A stretch of 64,000 bases of DNA from positions 215,594,610 to 215,658,609 of the forward strand of contig NC_134276.1 of assembly GCF_949628215.1 (NCBI RefSeq), written 5' to 3'. Of this stretch, positions 26,002-40,124 are shown in pieces (position 1 is the first letter of the stretch; each line of letters starts with the position of its first letter). A model generated the notes under the pieces. The model was not told the origin of the DNA. It saw only the letters and a list, made by a program, of their open reading frames with translations, and ran no database searches. This stretch comes from Phalacrocorax aristotelis (lineage: Eukaryota > Chordata > Aves > Suliformes > Phalacrocoracidae). Position numbers and translations under genes: made by a program.

Positions 26002-29000
26002 CATTCAAGGCAGAGGAAGAGAAGGGGGATAATTCTTAGAATTCACTTGGCAAATCATTTTTGACACCCTAGGTCATCTGCCTGGCCTCCAGGTGTGATT
26101 GCAGAGAATCACAGGCTTCTGTTTCATGTGTCTCCCATGACACTTTTACCAGTCCTGTGTGGTTTTGTTGCAATTAAAATATCACTGTTGAATGCAGCTG
26201 ATGGATCACATCATCGCTTCTTGTGTTTGGGAGGAGATGATTGGGGTGTCGAAACAATCTGAGATCTCCTTGTTCATTTGCAAAGGCTTTGGCAATAATG
26301 ACCCTTCTCTAATACTGTGGGGGAAGAGCAGATAGTTTCAGGATTCCCACAGTGTACCAAGTCCCTGTCCACCATGGCACATGCAATAACTGACCCTCTG
26401 CTTTCAGGATCCAGTGCAACACCGAGGACACACTGCATTTCACTTTATAATGGCATAAGGAGGTCAGAGAGCTGAGGAGATGGGGCCTCAGCTGAGAGAA
26501 AGGGCAAGCAAATGGGAGGGGAAGTCTAAAACAGAGAAATCCACCAAAGAATACAGGATAAGATAGCCTGGGCACCAGTGAGCACCATATCCCTTCTTTG
26601 CTGCCTTGAGATGGGCTCTGGGAAGGTGAAGATGGCCTTCAGGAGGTGTTATTGGGTGGAGAAAGGACAAGTTTCTCCCATTCCAGGATAAATAACTTGT
26701 ACTTGTGTGCTATGCTATGGACAGCTGGGGGAGTGCGGGCAGGCAGAGAGACCTCACAGCCAGGACAGTCTTGCCTGTGATCTCAGAGCACTTTGGAGGA
26801 TCACTGAAATTAAATTAGCTGCAGATGGGGGCTGTGTAATAAGGTGTGCACGTTCCTCTGAGCCCAACAAAGGATAAAAAAAGCAGTGGAGCAATGGGAT
26901 ATGCAACAAGAAGAAAGGTTTTCCCTTTACTCTCCTGATGATGTGGCCCAGGTATACCTGGGAACAAGAAGAGAGCACTTCATCTGCCCTACCTGACTTC
27001 AAGATGCTGAGTATAGCTAGGACCAGCCTAGCCAAGGGACCATCCCTTTCCTTGGACCACTGGAGGGATATTTTTAATTCTCTTCCAGCACCTCATGTAT
27101 AGGGGCCAGGGGAGAGAGATCAGTTTACAAGAGAGGGAAGAGTAGAAAAGTGGCATCTCCCAGCATGCTGTGGACTTGAAAGCTTTAGCACAAGGAATAG
27201 CAAGCCCTGGAGCACTACCCTAACATAAGCTACTCCCACTTCTCCGTTCTTCTCTCTTTTCCTAATTTTCTTCCCTTTGATCTTGATTTGCTGCCTCTGA
27301 GACTTGCATAACTTCACCCTTGGGCAAGTGGAGCAGATGTAAACCTTCCCTTTCCTTCTTTAAGACACAACCCGCAGGCACTTTTCTGAATTTGGGTGCC
27401 TGTGAACTAAATCTGCCTTCCATCATCAGGTCACCTCTGATCTGGGTTTTTCTAGGGTGGACCAAGGAAATTACCTCCAGAGAAGCTGGCCTCAGGGATT
27501 TGGCCTTGTCAAGCACAGTGTGTCCACCCCATAACTGGTGTGGCCCTAAGTTTCTGCTGCAAGGCAGCCACCCTTTTTACTCCAGAGGCCATGTTCAGTG
27601 CTGTGTCTTTATGATGTTGATGGTTGGCAAGCTTGGACTCCATGGTCAAGTCAGCATAGATAAGTTATCTGAGGTTTAAGGTCCTGTCTCAGCTCCTTTC
27701 TAATACACTGAAAAATATCTGCTGATGTGTTAGAGCAAAGTAATCCATCAAGCTTACTTAGGCTTGAAATGAATTGAATTTGAAAGATGTTTCCATGCAT
27801 TGATGAGCTCATGGCAGCAGGTAAAGGAGCAGAGCTGAAGTATTTTGGTTCTGCGAGGTTCGTACTGCAGACAACCCACAGTGATTTCCATGCGACATTT
27901 CTGGAGTGACATCTAGGAAGCGTTAGTATGGATGGGTAAAGGCAGACAACAGGAATCCTTTGCTGGGATCGCGCTGTGGCTGGAAAAGGAAACATTACTC
28001 CACTAACACTTACTGGCCTCCCAGTTTCAGAATTTCAGGATTTTCCACCTCCTCTCACATCACTGAGAAAGGGCAGAATGGGACTTTTCTTCACAAGAGG
28101 GAGCTGACAGCAGGAGCAGGGAACAATGATGGTTGGGCTGAGCTCTCTTTGCAATGTCTGAAGGGTTAACACTGGGCTTAAGCCAACCCATGGATCTCAA
28201 TAACCTGCTCACCAGGCCTATCGGTAAGTTTAAAATCTTCCTTGTCTTCAATCTTTTCCTACTGACAGCATCTCTCCAGATCAGTACATTCTCTCTGTGT
28301 GCGAGATGACAGCGGTTTCCTTTCCTTTGATGCCACTATTTTTAGTTACACGTTGTCCCCTCTCTTCTGAGATGAAGATGTACAGGAATTCCCACCCCGT
28401 CACCAGGAAATACCTGCTGTTCCTGAAGAACCCAGAAGCCAACCCTGAGAAAAGTCTCAGGAAAGAGTTCACCCTTCAAAAACTGCTACTGACCCCATAC
28501 AGTCTTGAATTTTATAACCAGGCAGATTATTTTGGAAGTATAATTCATCCCACAGACTGAGAATTTGTCATTCTTTCTGTGAATTATGTCGTATTCCTAA
28601 CCAAATATTTGTTAGTCACATGTTTTCCAGCACTTCTGTGAACACGATTTTTAGGCTCTGAATTGCTGGGAAGAGTGAAGACTGTTTGTTCTGCATGTTT
28701 TAATTATGATTGTTGTTTCTGCCTCCCAACTGGACAGACTTTTTCTCTTCTCTGCTGATTATGAATACTGAAAGATACTGGCCAGGTGGCTGGAGCTGTA
28801 CCTCCTCTTCTGTTGCAGATATCTATCCTGAAGATATTTAGCAAAGGAAATATTGGCAATAATACGGACATTCAAGTTAAGGCAGACCCACTCGCAAGCA
28901 AGTTGACTAATAAAAAAGAGAGAGGGAGTTAAATACCAGAACAATGTTTTCAGTGTGAGAATGACAATTCAGTTGCAACAGTGATTGAGGATATATGATT

Positions 29001-32000
29001 TTAAACTCCAAATCTGTCATACATTGGCCATGTAAGATGTCTTTCTAACAGCCCATGCCTTAAAAATATGCATTTTAGTTTATTTACCATTTTTATCTAG
29101 ATTTAGATAGCAAATGCTGAAGAGGAAAACCTTGGTGGAAAATAGACTGCGTAGTGTCCTGCAGAGCTGGAGTCCAGACCTCAAGCTCCACCTCCTGAGA
29201 AATCCTAACTGTATGTCAGAAAACATCTCCACATATACCCTTCCTCATTGGAGTCAAGGTCTGCAGTGGTTTCTTCAGTGGTATCAGCCCTTTCTCCTAG
29301 AATATTTGCTTCCTGCTGCCAGACCATTTTGGCCAGGTGATGGCATCTTTTGTTTTTCGTGGCCCAAACTAATCTGAAGTCATCATCAAGGAGCATTCAT
29401 GGCTCCTCCCAGCCTCTGGAATAGATTAGCGGGAGCCTTCCCAGCATGTCCCTAACCCCAACACTGCTGAGGCCACTACACAATTAGCCAGCAGTTGTGC
29501 CACAGCAAACAGATTGTGTCGAAGATAACCAGATGTGAGCAGATAAAGGGGCCAGTGGAATTCGGGCCATGTGTGTCTTATCTCTGAAAGTCTTCAATAG
29601 CTTCTCCAGACCCGAGTTCAAACAGCAGTCACAGGTCTGCAGTGCCTCATGCCGGGATCTTTATTAGACGTCATTTCTGGTGATCTAAGCCCTTTCAACT
29701 TGTAGGTAAATGAGGAAGGTCAGCAGTTGCAAGGTGAAGGCAGAGTGGTGTACTGTCAGATTCTTCTGATCACAGGACATCTGCTCCTGCTCATTCTTCT
29801 GAAGGTATAAAAGCACTCACGAGGTAGGACCACCGGGGCCTGAGACGAGGATCGCAGCAGCCATCTTGGTCAATGGTTGCATGCTCAGTTGGCTCCAGCT
29901 GCATCAAGTATGGGGGCTGGGAATAGATATGGCACTGCAAGACAGCGCCGGGTAGGCCCACACAGACGTTTTCTCAAGTAGATTTTCATTCTTCCCTGCT
30001 GAGGGGTGACAACAGCACTCCAGCCAGGTGCTCCCTGCTCAGATGTGTTGGGGCTAAACACACTGTCACTTCATCTGGGGCTGTGAGGGAGGGGAAATAT
30101 AGCTCATGAGAAATTACTCCATCATATCACTTCCCCAATTATTATGTATTATTCCTGACACCCTTCCTTAGGAAGTATCCACGCTCAGTATGACAAATAG
30201 ATCTTAAACTTCACACACTACAGACACAACAATTTCAAGGATATGGCGGCCTTTTCCCCATCCTCCCATACACCTAATATCAGCAGCAGTACCAGCGACG
30301 CAGCACACTTCTGATTAACTAGCAAGACAAAGCCTAACCTTTCAGTAGAAAGGAATTTCATTGAAGAACAAAAGGAAGGGCTGTCCAACACATCAGAGAG
30401 TTTAGAGGCATCAGGTAGAATCTGAAATCTTATACAAATTATGAAAACTGTCCTTCTATATCCAGATATATTGAGTCAGCCTGTGTTGGTGCTTCTAACA
30501 TCCTTCATAAGTGAATCATCATCAGGGTCAAATGCAAAAAGAGGGGAAGGCTGTCTTGCTTCAAAACTCTTGGTTTTTAAGAACAAGAAAAAGATAAAAT
30601 GAACACTCCTGTGTGCTCAGGGCATGGCTGCTCTACAGCACATCTAAGTGTCCTCTGCTCCATGTGGGTTCCTGTAGCTTTGGCAGGTCTCTTTCAACCC
30701 TTTCATTCCTCTCATCAGTGAAGGTTCCACAAGAAACTCTTTCAGTCATCTGATGAAAACAACCACCAGGCTTAAAGGTGGTTATAGACTGCACCTAGAA
30801 GTTGATCTAGACATTTTCTCAGTCAGATCCAGCAGTTTAGGTGTCCTTAATATACTGTCTTTTTTCTTTTATCATCCTCTTTTGCAGTTGAACATAGCAA
30901 TTCAATAAGCAACCTCCTTCCCGCCCCTTTCATTCCCTTTCTGAAAGGCAAACTGATTATTATTATTTTTTTTTAAAGAGTAATCTAAGCTTTACAGGAC
31001 CTCTACTGTCAGGCTATTTCAGATATTCCATTGACAACTCCCAGCTAGATTTATCTCCAAGGATATTCAGTGCCTCCTGATAGCATTATCCTTCTGCTAA
31101 TTGAAATTCTGTCCTAAGGAAGAAAAATGAAAGATTTCCAAAGGGGGTAAGAAATGACAAGGCAAAAAAATAAACCTAAGCAAGCCTCTGAGGCAAATCC
31201 CCATGCTAGAAATCTGGAACAATGTTTGGTGCCTTTCTCTTACAATCAACTTCCCAAAGGGGCAGAATTATCAAATTTTACATGGGGTAATCTTAGTAAT
31301 TAACAGATTTATACACATATATGAAACACCACAATACTAATCACAGGCCACAATCCAGTTTGCAAAGTATTTTTCTGCTGGGATTCACATTTTATTATGA
31401 GTTGGCTTTTTAAAAAGATTGGTGTGTTTGTAATCTATTTTTTCCAGATGTTTTGCCTCATAACATTTCAGATTTACTATATGGCTCTCATTTGTTTTCC
31501 CAATTAATTTCTTTCTCTGTCTCTCTCTTTCCCCCATCTTTCTCCCTAAATTTTAGTATGTGATTTCTGGAAAGTGATTGCAGCAGAACCCTGCAGAGTA
31601 GACCACTACTACAGTTATCTCTGAGAGACTGCTGAGAAGAACATTGAAGAAGCCTCAAGGGAGGCGCAGGAAGACGTTGGTGTTAGTCACGTGAGACAAC
31701 TTTCAGAGGTGGACAGAAAACAAAACCCAAACCAAACAACCAACCCAAAAACCCAACAAAACACAACCCTCAAGGATTCCATCTGGTTAAGAAAGCAGAA
31801 GTTCAGATGACAAACCTTGCCATCCTGGCTGGCCAAACTAGGATTAAAAGTCTGTACGTGGGTATTTAAAAACAGCAATCAGAACCTGTCTTTACCTATT
31901 GTTAAAAGTCCTCCTTTTCATCGAGCCCACATCACTGACTTAAAGCCCACTTACGACCCCACGTGTATTTTTTGTATTAGAGTATTTTTGCTTGGGGAAA

Positions 32001-32539
32001 CAACATTCTCAAGTGTGTTAAGATTGTATTATCAGAGAAAATAACACAAGATACCCTCAAAATTGGCACCATTTGTCACAAAAAGCCTTTCCAAGCGTTG
32101 TGGAGCTGCTGCCTAAGTCAGAGCAGCGTGAACCTTTTGGTCTTAAAGCTTTAAATTTACATAAGCATGTAAGCCATCTCGGCTTAAATAAACATGACAA
32201 GTATGCTACTGATTTTGTTCTGGTTTGACATTGGTACAACTCCCTCCTGACTTAAAGGGAGTTTGTGATCATTTATATCATAAAATTTATGAAGGGTAAT
32301 GAAAATGACAGATAAGGCACAGAAATCTCTGAGCCAGTGAGAAATGGTGCACTGCCATTTCTCATGTATGGATGTCCAGCACTTTCGCGTTGTGCTTCTT
32401 GATCTATCACATCAAATTCCTAAATTCAGTAAGTTGTAAAAGTTCTGGTGGAAGGAGAAGAGGGGATATTGATATAATGTAATGTGCTCAAGCCCAGCTG
32501 GTCTGTTAGAAAAGGTGGGGTGATCTAACACATCACCCA
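26002..32539. other. Unassigned intergenic sequence
   Basis: About 6.5 kb with no recognised gene or complete repeat. 29790-30130 has a TATAAAAG at about 29806-29813 followed by mixed GC-rich sequence; this resembles an LTR or promoter only weakly and I do not call it. 30955-30976 is an A/T-rich simple stretch (TTA and T-run). Confidence 0.55.
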
Positions 32540-32650
32540 AGCTTTGGACCTGCAGGTTCTAGTCCCAACTTTGTGTCTGACCCTAGCAAATCACTTCCTT
32601 TCTGGAAAAACCAACCTTCAACTCAGCTTTAGTTTCCTCTTTCTGAACTT
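32540..32650 (+). repeat. MIR SINE remnant
   Basis: The order gacctgcaggttctagtccc, aactttgtgtctgaccctag, caaatcacttcctttctgg and ctcagctttagtttcctctt follows the MIR consensus (ggttcaaatcc, tgtgaccttgggcaagtcact, ctcagtttcctc). Divergence is high, as expected for such an old element. Confidence 0.75.
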
Positions 32651-35600
32651 GTGCTGAGGGTATTTTATGATGCCTTCCAGCTTTAACTTGTGGGATTTGC
32701 AGTCTGGATGTTTATCAGCCATTGAAGGCATGGGAAGCATGGACCACCTCCGAAGTTCAAAATGGCACACAAAGAGACCGAGGTTGGAATCACTTACACT
32801 TGTCTGATATGTAATGCTGAAATGTTCCAGACTGGCTTTCTGTTTTGCAGGCTGAATGTCTGCATGTAAATGCCAGCAAAACTATAAGGGGATGGGGTGC
32901 CCCCTTACCCCCTAAACCATCGAAGAATGCAATTAAGGGAAACTACCTAGTTTGGCCCAATTTGAAAAGAACCAGGATAGCCCTTTCATTCAGGAAGCTT
33001 AACACGGGTTAGATGCTTGCAGTATAGCTTGTACTAGGGAATGGTTTGCAGATAAAAAGAAGTGAGAAGCAGTCTGAGTATTGCTTTTACTTTCGGGATG
33101 AAGGGAAGGGCACTGGATGTGAGTGGTTGACTGGTGGATTGGTCTGTTAGACAACAACTGCTTTTATGTCTCTATTAAACAGGAAAGGAAAGAGGAAGAT
33201 GAAAGGAAGACAATGGGATGGGTGGGGAAAGTGAGGAGACCTGGGTGCAGCCTGGAAGTGTCATCCTGTGAAGTAGGAGATGGAAGGATGGCAGGAAAAA
33301 AAAATGGATTTACAGCCTGACACCCCCACAGATGGCTCCTTGCATTTGTCCTTTTGCAGACAAACAGACCCCACTTGAATTATGGGGCTATAATTCTATT
33401 TGTGGATGGTGGACGGGAAGAAGGGGGAGGCTGCATGAGCTGTTTGGTGGTTTATGACCTCCCCAGAAGCGCTTGATGGAATTCCAGCCCCATAACTCAC
33501 AGCTGCCTCTTCTGGATCTAATTCACCGGAGGTCTCTGATGTGGTAGTTGAGATCGAGTTTGGTGTTGTGTCTTGCCCCTGCTGGGGAGTTAATCAGATT
33601 GCCTTTGCTAATCCAAAGCAGGGCAACTTTATGAGACAGTTTCCCTGGCGAGTGCATTCTGGTTTGGCCTGGGTCTTGTGAAAGCAGAGAGCAAACTTAG
33701 GTACCGTTAACATAATTGGATCAGTGTCTGCAGCCTTATTTCTTTCATAGTCATCCATCAGAAAGAAAGAAGAGCACAGGACCAGAGCCATTGCCATTGA
33801 GGTGACCCTGGTGTCTTGGACGCTAGAGGTTTTCCATTTGGCTCTCCCTAGTGACATCAAGGAGTTGTAAGCTACCTGCAGGTCTGCCCTGCACTGCAGA
33901 TGCTCAGGGAGACCTAACTCAGGGCCACAAGGTATAACTCAGGGCATGAGAACTGCATTACAAAGAGCAGGTCCTGACAGTGCCTCAGGGTCCATACTTT
34001 GGCACTCGGGTGCTCCTCCAGCAAAGGGTTAATCAAACTGGACACAGCAGCACTTATAGGACCAACCTGACACCGTTCAGTAGTGTCTGAGGGATAAAGG
34101 TGGGATTCCCTGGGATGCATCACTTGCTCCAGTGGATAGATTTCTACCTGGTATCATCTGTCCGCCTCCAAAAGGCTGTATTTCAAAATCCATATCTAAT
34201 TTCAAAGCCAACCACAAGCATTTCTTGGGGCTTACTCTCCTATCCCCATGCACAGCCCTGAACAGGTAAACATCACTCTCACACTGATAACAGACTGAAC
34301 CTTTTAAGCAGCTCTTTCTCCAAGATTTTATTACAAACATCTCCCGACCCGGTAGACTCTTTTCCCAATATGGCTTTCTGTGCTCTAGCTCTGTTTATTT
34401 GGCCCAGTGAAACCACTGTGTCTAAGAGCATATAGGGCAGAGGGAGCCAGACTGGATGCAGATTTATCCATGAAGGTAAAAAATCCCAGGTACATTCTCT
34501 TCCCAAACTGTGCATTCTCTGGGAGAGGGTTAACTGGCACTGTCTAAAATTGTGCTGGGGAGCGTGCTAACAGCTAAGCATCACAGATAATTTCAATGTA
34601 GTGTTTGATACACCACCTTGGCCTTCTTTTATTTACTAGCACAGATGTAGCCGGGAAAAACATAATGCCTGGTGGTGTTATCTGCTTGTCATGTTCCTAC
34701 CCATAAAATGTTTGTGTGTCATGAATTGTGACTAACCGGTGATCTGCTTGCCTGTGTTGTAGGAACAAGGGCTGCATCCCATATGGCGTACTGAAAGAAA
34801 GCTGGCCTGTGGAGATGTCTTGGCATCATGTTTGGTTTTAGGACTTATGAGGTCAGTTTCCCATTAGAATTTATGAGAAGGCAGGAAATTCAAAGAAGAA
34901 AATAATAATAGTAAAAATAGAACAATTATTCTCCTTTCATTTTTTTTGTCTTTGAATGTCTTAGCTGAAGGCAAAAGACCAAACTGATTCCTGCTTTCCT
35001 CCCAAATTCTTGCTGGGTTGTGGGAACATACGACACACCACAGAGTTCAGGGCTCTGCTCCATTTACAGCAAGATACATTCCCTTTCCTAAAACAATTAC
35101 AGCAGGAAAGGTCAAAGCACACTCACTGGTGGGATTCATCCCACCTGGCTTTAGAAAGGCATAGTACAACCATCCACAGCTGGACTAGCTCCCCCATCCT
35201 CCCTAGGGTCAGCAGGAGGAAACAAGTATTTTCCTTTGTTGTTCACTGATCTATTTTAGGCATCAAGGTTGCAAAGAGACGAATCGTATCCTGAAAGGAC
35301 CCATTTTTCACTGGTCACTGTGCAGGGAGACAGGGCACAGAAGAACACACCCACAGCCACTCGGATAACTCCCCAGCGCAAGAGGAGGTGGTTTTGCAGA
35401 GATCTTGCTAGGATGGCTCTGAATAAAACCTCATTGATCCCAGCATCACTTTTCTGCCATGCAGTGCGCTGGCACACCTTGATTTTGAAGCTAGGCAGTC
35501 TCTCCAGGGCAAGTGACGGAGAGTTAAGGTCCCCACCGCTCTCACAACTTCGGTGAGGATAAATAATCTAAGGCTGAACACAAGGAAGGCAGAGTCTGTC

Positions 35601-36844
35601 AGTTCCCTTGTACAAGTGCTATCCAGTGGGTGCGAGAGAGCTGATGCTGGAGTTATACTCTGCCGAACCAGAAAAACCTCCAGGAAGGGGACTGGTGGGG
35701 AGAACAGCTTAATACAGGGCAGGCAGCCCAACCTATGAAGTGCCAGAAAGTGGGTGAGGGAACTGGGAAATAATAAAGGCAAATTGAAAGCTCTCCAGGT
35801 TGCTGGAAATAGTCCTTCTCAGCGGACATCTGGGATTGCTTTGGGAAGCTGAGCTGCAGACCGGCTCCTAGCTTTCCCCTGAAGAATGGTTCCTAGTTTT
35901 GCCCTGCCCTCTCCCCTGCCAGATTTTTGAGGGTGCTTGGAGGATATTATTTACACTGGGGATGTCACAGAGCTGAAGCAAATGGCCACCATTTCCTCAG
36001 TGGAGGAGCCTGAAGGAGGGATGGATTGAGATGGAGGAAATGAACATCACCTCTCATGGGCAATAAAAGCAGGAAAGCTTTGAAAATACCTCTTTTCTGC
36101 AGCTTGGGGGATGTATAATCCAGCATGGACAGAGAAACACCAGTGATCTTAGTGAAGAGATGGCAAGATGGCTCCTGCTTGCCTTCTAGATAACTCGTTA
36201 GCTGTGAATATCCAGCTTAGCCCACCTGGGAGATGAACAGAATCATTTCAGAGGGTGAAACTGGGAGGACTGGCTGGTGCTTCCAGCATGATTGTGCTGT
36301 CTCTATCGCACATCTGCAAACACAGCCAACAGGACCTGAGTTGAGGTCCCTCAGGGTCTCCCAGGGTCTCCAGAGTGCCCCAGCAGGCACCAGACCAATG
36401 TCCTCTCCATGTCAGAGGTTTTTCTTCTTGCTCCTACTCTTGCAGCTTTCACTGAATCAAGAGGTAGATTCGCCACTAAGTAGTAGCAAGCCCAGACATA
36501 TAATCCCCTTGAAAGCAAATATTTTGAGTTTAGAGCTGTCAACAGGGAGTTACCACAGGCCTGGAATCTGTTTGTTTGGCTGTGCTAGGTAATTGCAGCC
36601 CCATTTAGTGCTTGGAAGGGTGTTTTTTTGGGAATAGTTGGTGTTGTGTTGTTTCCTGGTCTTGGCACCAAAGGCAAGAGGAAACTGTGGTCCACTATGT
36701 GTCACATATGAGGTTTAGCTACAGGATCACAGTGTAGGTCCCAACCATGACCTGCCCTATGGGTTTTTACAAACATGAAATACACTGATGTGTCCAGTTG
36801 GAAAAATAGTGACTGGGTTGATTGGTACTGGGCAAAAGCAGGCT
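32651..36844. other. Unassigned intergenic sequence
   Basis: About 4.2 kb. Open frames at 35269-35782 on both strands are mutually overlapping and unrecognised. No transposon family identified. Confidence 0.55.
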
Positions 36845-36930
36845 GTGGAGACCCTAGCTTTGCCTTTGAGCTGCTGTGTGATTGCAGGCAACTCATTTCA
36901 CCTCTTCGTGCCTCAGTTTCCTCCCCACCT
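36845..36930 (+). repeat. MIR SINE remnant
   Basis: Contains ctttgagctgctgtgtgatt, gcaggcaactcatttcacct and cttcgtgcctcagtttcctc, matching in order the MIR core and 3' parts (tagctgtgtgacc, gcaagtcacttaacct, gcctcagtttcctc). Confidence 0.8.
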
Positions 36931-37790
36931 CTTCCTATTCCTGTCCAGTGACACTGACATGGAAGCTGTTATTTCTAGAGGGACACCTTCTCTCTGTTCA
37001 TGCAATGTCTGGCAGAGACTCAGCCTAAAACTACTCTTGTGCAAATGTTAAATGCAACTACTTACTCTGAAAGGAAGCTTTTGTGAGGTATTTTAGTTTT
37101 GGTTTAAAAAAGGCCCCAAAAAACAAAAGCCTTCATAACTCTTTTCTTTAGAGGTGTTTTTGTTTTTTCCCTAAATGTGCTAATAATTCAGAATAGCTGA
37201 AATGTGAAGCACTTCTTTGAACAAAAATAGTTTCTAGCACAAGTTCCTGCAATTCACCCTGCTGCCCGGAGGGATCTGATGGGTAATACCTATAAGGCAG
37301 CACACTGCTGTGACTGACTGACCCGCTGCTGGGATGTGCTGGCAGGCTGATGCGAGCCCTTTTGGGTGACAAGGACTTTTCCTTTGTTGTGTCCCAACGA
37401 GCAGCTGGAGGCTGATGTCTCCTTTCTGTGGCTGGATGTGGTCAGTCTGTTGTCAAACATATGCTGCTCATGTACAGGTACCCAGAGAGTTATTGAAGCC
37501 TATTGCAAAAGCTGTCAGAGCTTCATTTTATCCCTTTCCCTTTTTGAAGCCAATTTTCTTATTTCCTTTCCATGCTCTCTGTCGAGCTGAGACTTGCGGA
37601 TCCAGGTTCAGCAAAAAGGTGTTTGCTTTCCACAAGCCTTATGTTGGCACTGTGGTTCTGCAAATCCCCTAAAACCTGCCAGCTGTCTCATTCCTCAGCG
37701 GGTGACAGAGGTTTAGCCCTTCAGAACATGGCATGAATTGCACCAGTTCCAGTCATGCAACCCTGACTCTCCTTTCCTCTCTGCTGAGTG
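36931..37790. other. Unassigned intergenic sequence
   Basis: Unique-looking sequence between the MIR and CR1 copy 4; nothing recognised. Confidence 0.6.
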
Positions 37791-38167
37791 GCCCTACTGG
37801 CCAAAAGGAGGCTGAGGGGAGACCTTATCACTCTCTACAACTACCTGAAAGGAGGTTGTAGCGAGGCGGGGGTTGGTCTCTTCTCCCTAGTAACAAGCCA
37901 TAGGGTGAGGGGAAATGGCCTCAAGCTGTGCCAGGGGAAGTTCAGGTTGGTCATTAGGAAAAACTTCTTCACCAAAAGGGTTGTCAAACATTGGCACAGG
38001 CTGCCCAGGGAGGTGGTGGAGTCTCCATCCCTGGAGGTATTTAAAAGAAGGGTAGATGTGGTGCTTGAGGATATGGTTTAGTGGTGGGCTTTGCAGGGAT
38101 AGGTTAGTGGTTGGACTCAATGATCTTAAGGGTCTTTTCCAACCTTAACGATTCTATGATTCTATGA
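37791..38167 (+). mobile_element. CR1 LINE, 5'-truncated 3' end (copy 4)
   Basis: The plus strand reads the last part of CR1 ORF2 ([56 protein letters not shown]), then a stop and the 3' tail ttggactcaatgatcttaag, ending in two attctatg units (38151-38167). It is the least disrupted CR1 end here and lies closest to the plexin 3' end. Confidence 0.95.
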
Positions 38168-39557
38168 AACAGGACGGTGGCACAGGGCTGGCTGGGAGAA
38201 GGGGAGCACTAGGAAACACTGGGAGCATACACAGGCAGAGGAGGCTGGTAAGGATGCTGATGCCACTGCGCAGCTCTTGGGATGACAATGAGGATAAGAG
38301 CTTTGCCCCTCCTTCGTGGGGAGAGGAGGCTGGTGGCTATGTACAGCGCTGGCTGTGAGTCTGCTGGGGGATGTGGGACACATGGAGGGATCAGGCACAT
38401 GGCTCTGACCTCCTGTGCCATGTCTCATCACTGTCATAGCGGTGAATTATGAAAGATGGCAGTTTCAGTAGTCCCCACCACTGCATCCCCTTTCCACCTC
38501 CTAAAGGACCTGGCTCTGCTTTTACCAGTTCAGCTTTTCAAGAGTACAGTCAGCAAAAAGCACCTATGAATCTTTACGTCCAGTTTGCCTTCAGCTGAGG
38601 TGCCTCAGGTCAAGTTTCCTGTCCTTTGGAGTACATGATGAGGCTGGTGTGTTAAACTGTGCAGATCTGTGTCACAGCAGTGCAAACTCAGCCCAGGCTT
38701 GGCCAAGCCTGCCATCAGTCCCAGGGAATCTGACCTCCTTCATTAAAGATTTACTTTTTGCAACAACCATTTCAAATTATAGTAACGGTAAGATAAGGGG
38801 AGCGCAGTGGCTGGGGAGCAGATGTGGGAAAGGGAGAAAGGATTTTCCCCTCTTACTTTAAGCTAAGTTATATAGAAACTGAACTATCCATCAGCTGCTC
38901 CTTCTTGCTATGTGGGGAGGAGAGCAGGGGTAGGAGGCAGAGGAAGGAGGGTGGCTGAGTTTGTCGCTGCCTGGGGAACATCGCCAGCTTTGAACATACA
39001 TGCGGAGAAGTGAGACCATGGGAGAGGGCTGCGGGTCTGCCCACAGGCAGCTGACCCTTCCCTCTGCCTTGGAGAGACATCCATCATCTGCCAAGGATAT
39101 AGGTGCTGAGGACCGGTGATTTCTCCCTATGTGCATGACCGACCATGACAGCTGCAAGCAGGGCTTGTCCCAGCAGTGGCCTCAGGCCTGGCATGACATC
39201 CTGGGGACAGAGCAGCGAGAGGGATGGAGTGTTTGCTTGTCCACCTAAGACCACCTACGACTTTTCCAGGTTTGAAACCCAGTGTGATGATTGCTACTGT
39301 ACTGCAGTGGCCAAGGAGTCAGGCTGGCTCCCACTGAGGACTTTCAAGAGCCATAGGTATGATTCCTTTAATGGCATCCCTGAATTCATGAGCTGGTCAA
39401 TCATCTTCAAAATGCACAGCTGAAGACAGTCCAAAGGCAGATGGAAAGGAATAACCTGTCTGGATCCCACCTCCCCCCCGAAAGTTCAGGCAACCCAATA
39501 AATGGGTTCTTGTGTGAGAAATTAAGAGAGGAAAAGAGAGAGAAGGGAGGGATAAAA
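38168..39557. other. Unassigned intergenic sequence downstream of the plexin
   Basis: About 1.4 kb with moderate GC. No recognised gene or repeat; short frames overlap on both strands. Confidence 0.6.
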
Positions 39558-39687
39558 GGAGGGAGGGAGGGAGGGAGGGAGGGAGGGAGGGAGGAAGGAA
39601 GGAAGGAAGGAAGGAAGGAAGGAAGGAAGGAAGGAAGGAAGGAAGGAAGGAAGGAAGGAAGGAAGGAAGGAAGGAAGGAAGGGAGGG
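39558..39687. repeat. GGGA/GGAA tetranucleotide array
   Basis: About nine GGGA units (39558-39592) pass into about 22 GGAA units (39593-39680), then two GGGA-like units. It is pure purine on the plus strand, so polypyrimidine on the transcribed sense of the plexin, about 430-560 bp past its predicted 3' end. It creates long open frames of Glu-Gly-Arg-Lys or Pro-Ser-Leu-Phe repeats that are not genes. Confidence 0.97.
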
Positions 39688-40124
39688 TTGGTTTGGTGGA
39701 AGAAAGCTTTTAATTTGTTGAAAATGAATTAAAAGCTTTTCTTTTGTTTTTCTTTTGTTGTTCATTTGTTGGCATGAGTGTGCTGATCCCTGAGCCTTTG
39801 CCCTCGCTGAATGCAGAGCTGGGGTTTGCTCAGCTGGGATCCACTTCTCACCACATTTCAGCAGCCCAGCCCATGGCCGTGAGTATGAAGCCAAGCCCAA
39901 AATGTGAATGTGTGCTGACTCTCCAGAACACTAAGGGAGCTCTAGGGCATGTATTGTGTGTGTGGGAAAGCCTGAGCTTGGGAGAGGGCTTCTGTGATGT
40001 AGATGTGAAATGAACTTGCTTTGACCACTTACATGGTCTCCAGTCTCGTGCTTCCACTTCACCTGAATTCCCTCTCTCTGCCTCTGTTTGGCCACAGGAA
40101 CCAGCAATCACAGCCTGGGGCATT
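39688..40124. other. Short intergenic stretch after the predicted plexin 3' end
   Basis: Starts with A/T-rich sequence (tttaatttgttgaaaatgaa) and becomes mixed. If cleavage occurs near 40100-40135, this is the downstream transcribed flank. Confidence 0.5.

Noticed and set aside
29780..30130. Possible LTR or promoter with TATAAAAG
   Set aside because: Only the TATA-like word is clear. I found no matching terminal repeats, duplication or recognisable LTR body.
39397..39900. 167-codon minus-strand frame rich in PSFLPSFL repeats
   Set aside because: It is the GGAA/GGGA array translated; repeat period and composition explain it fully.
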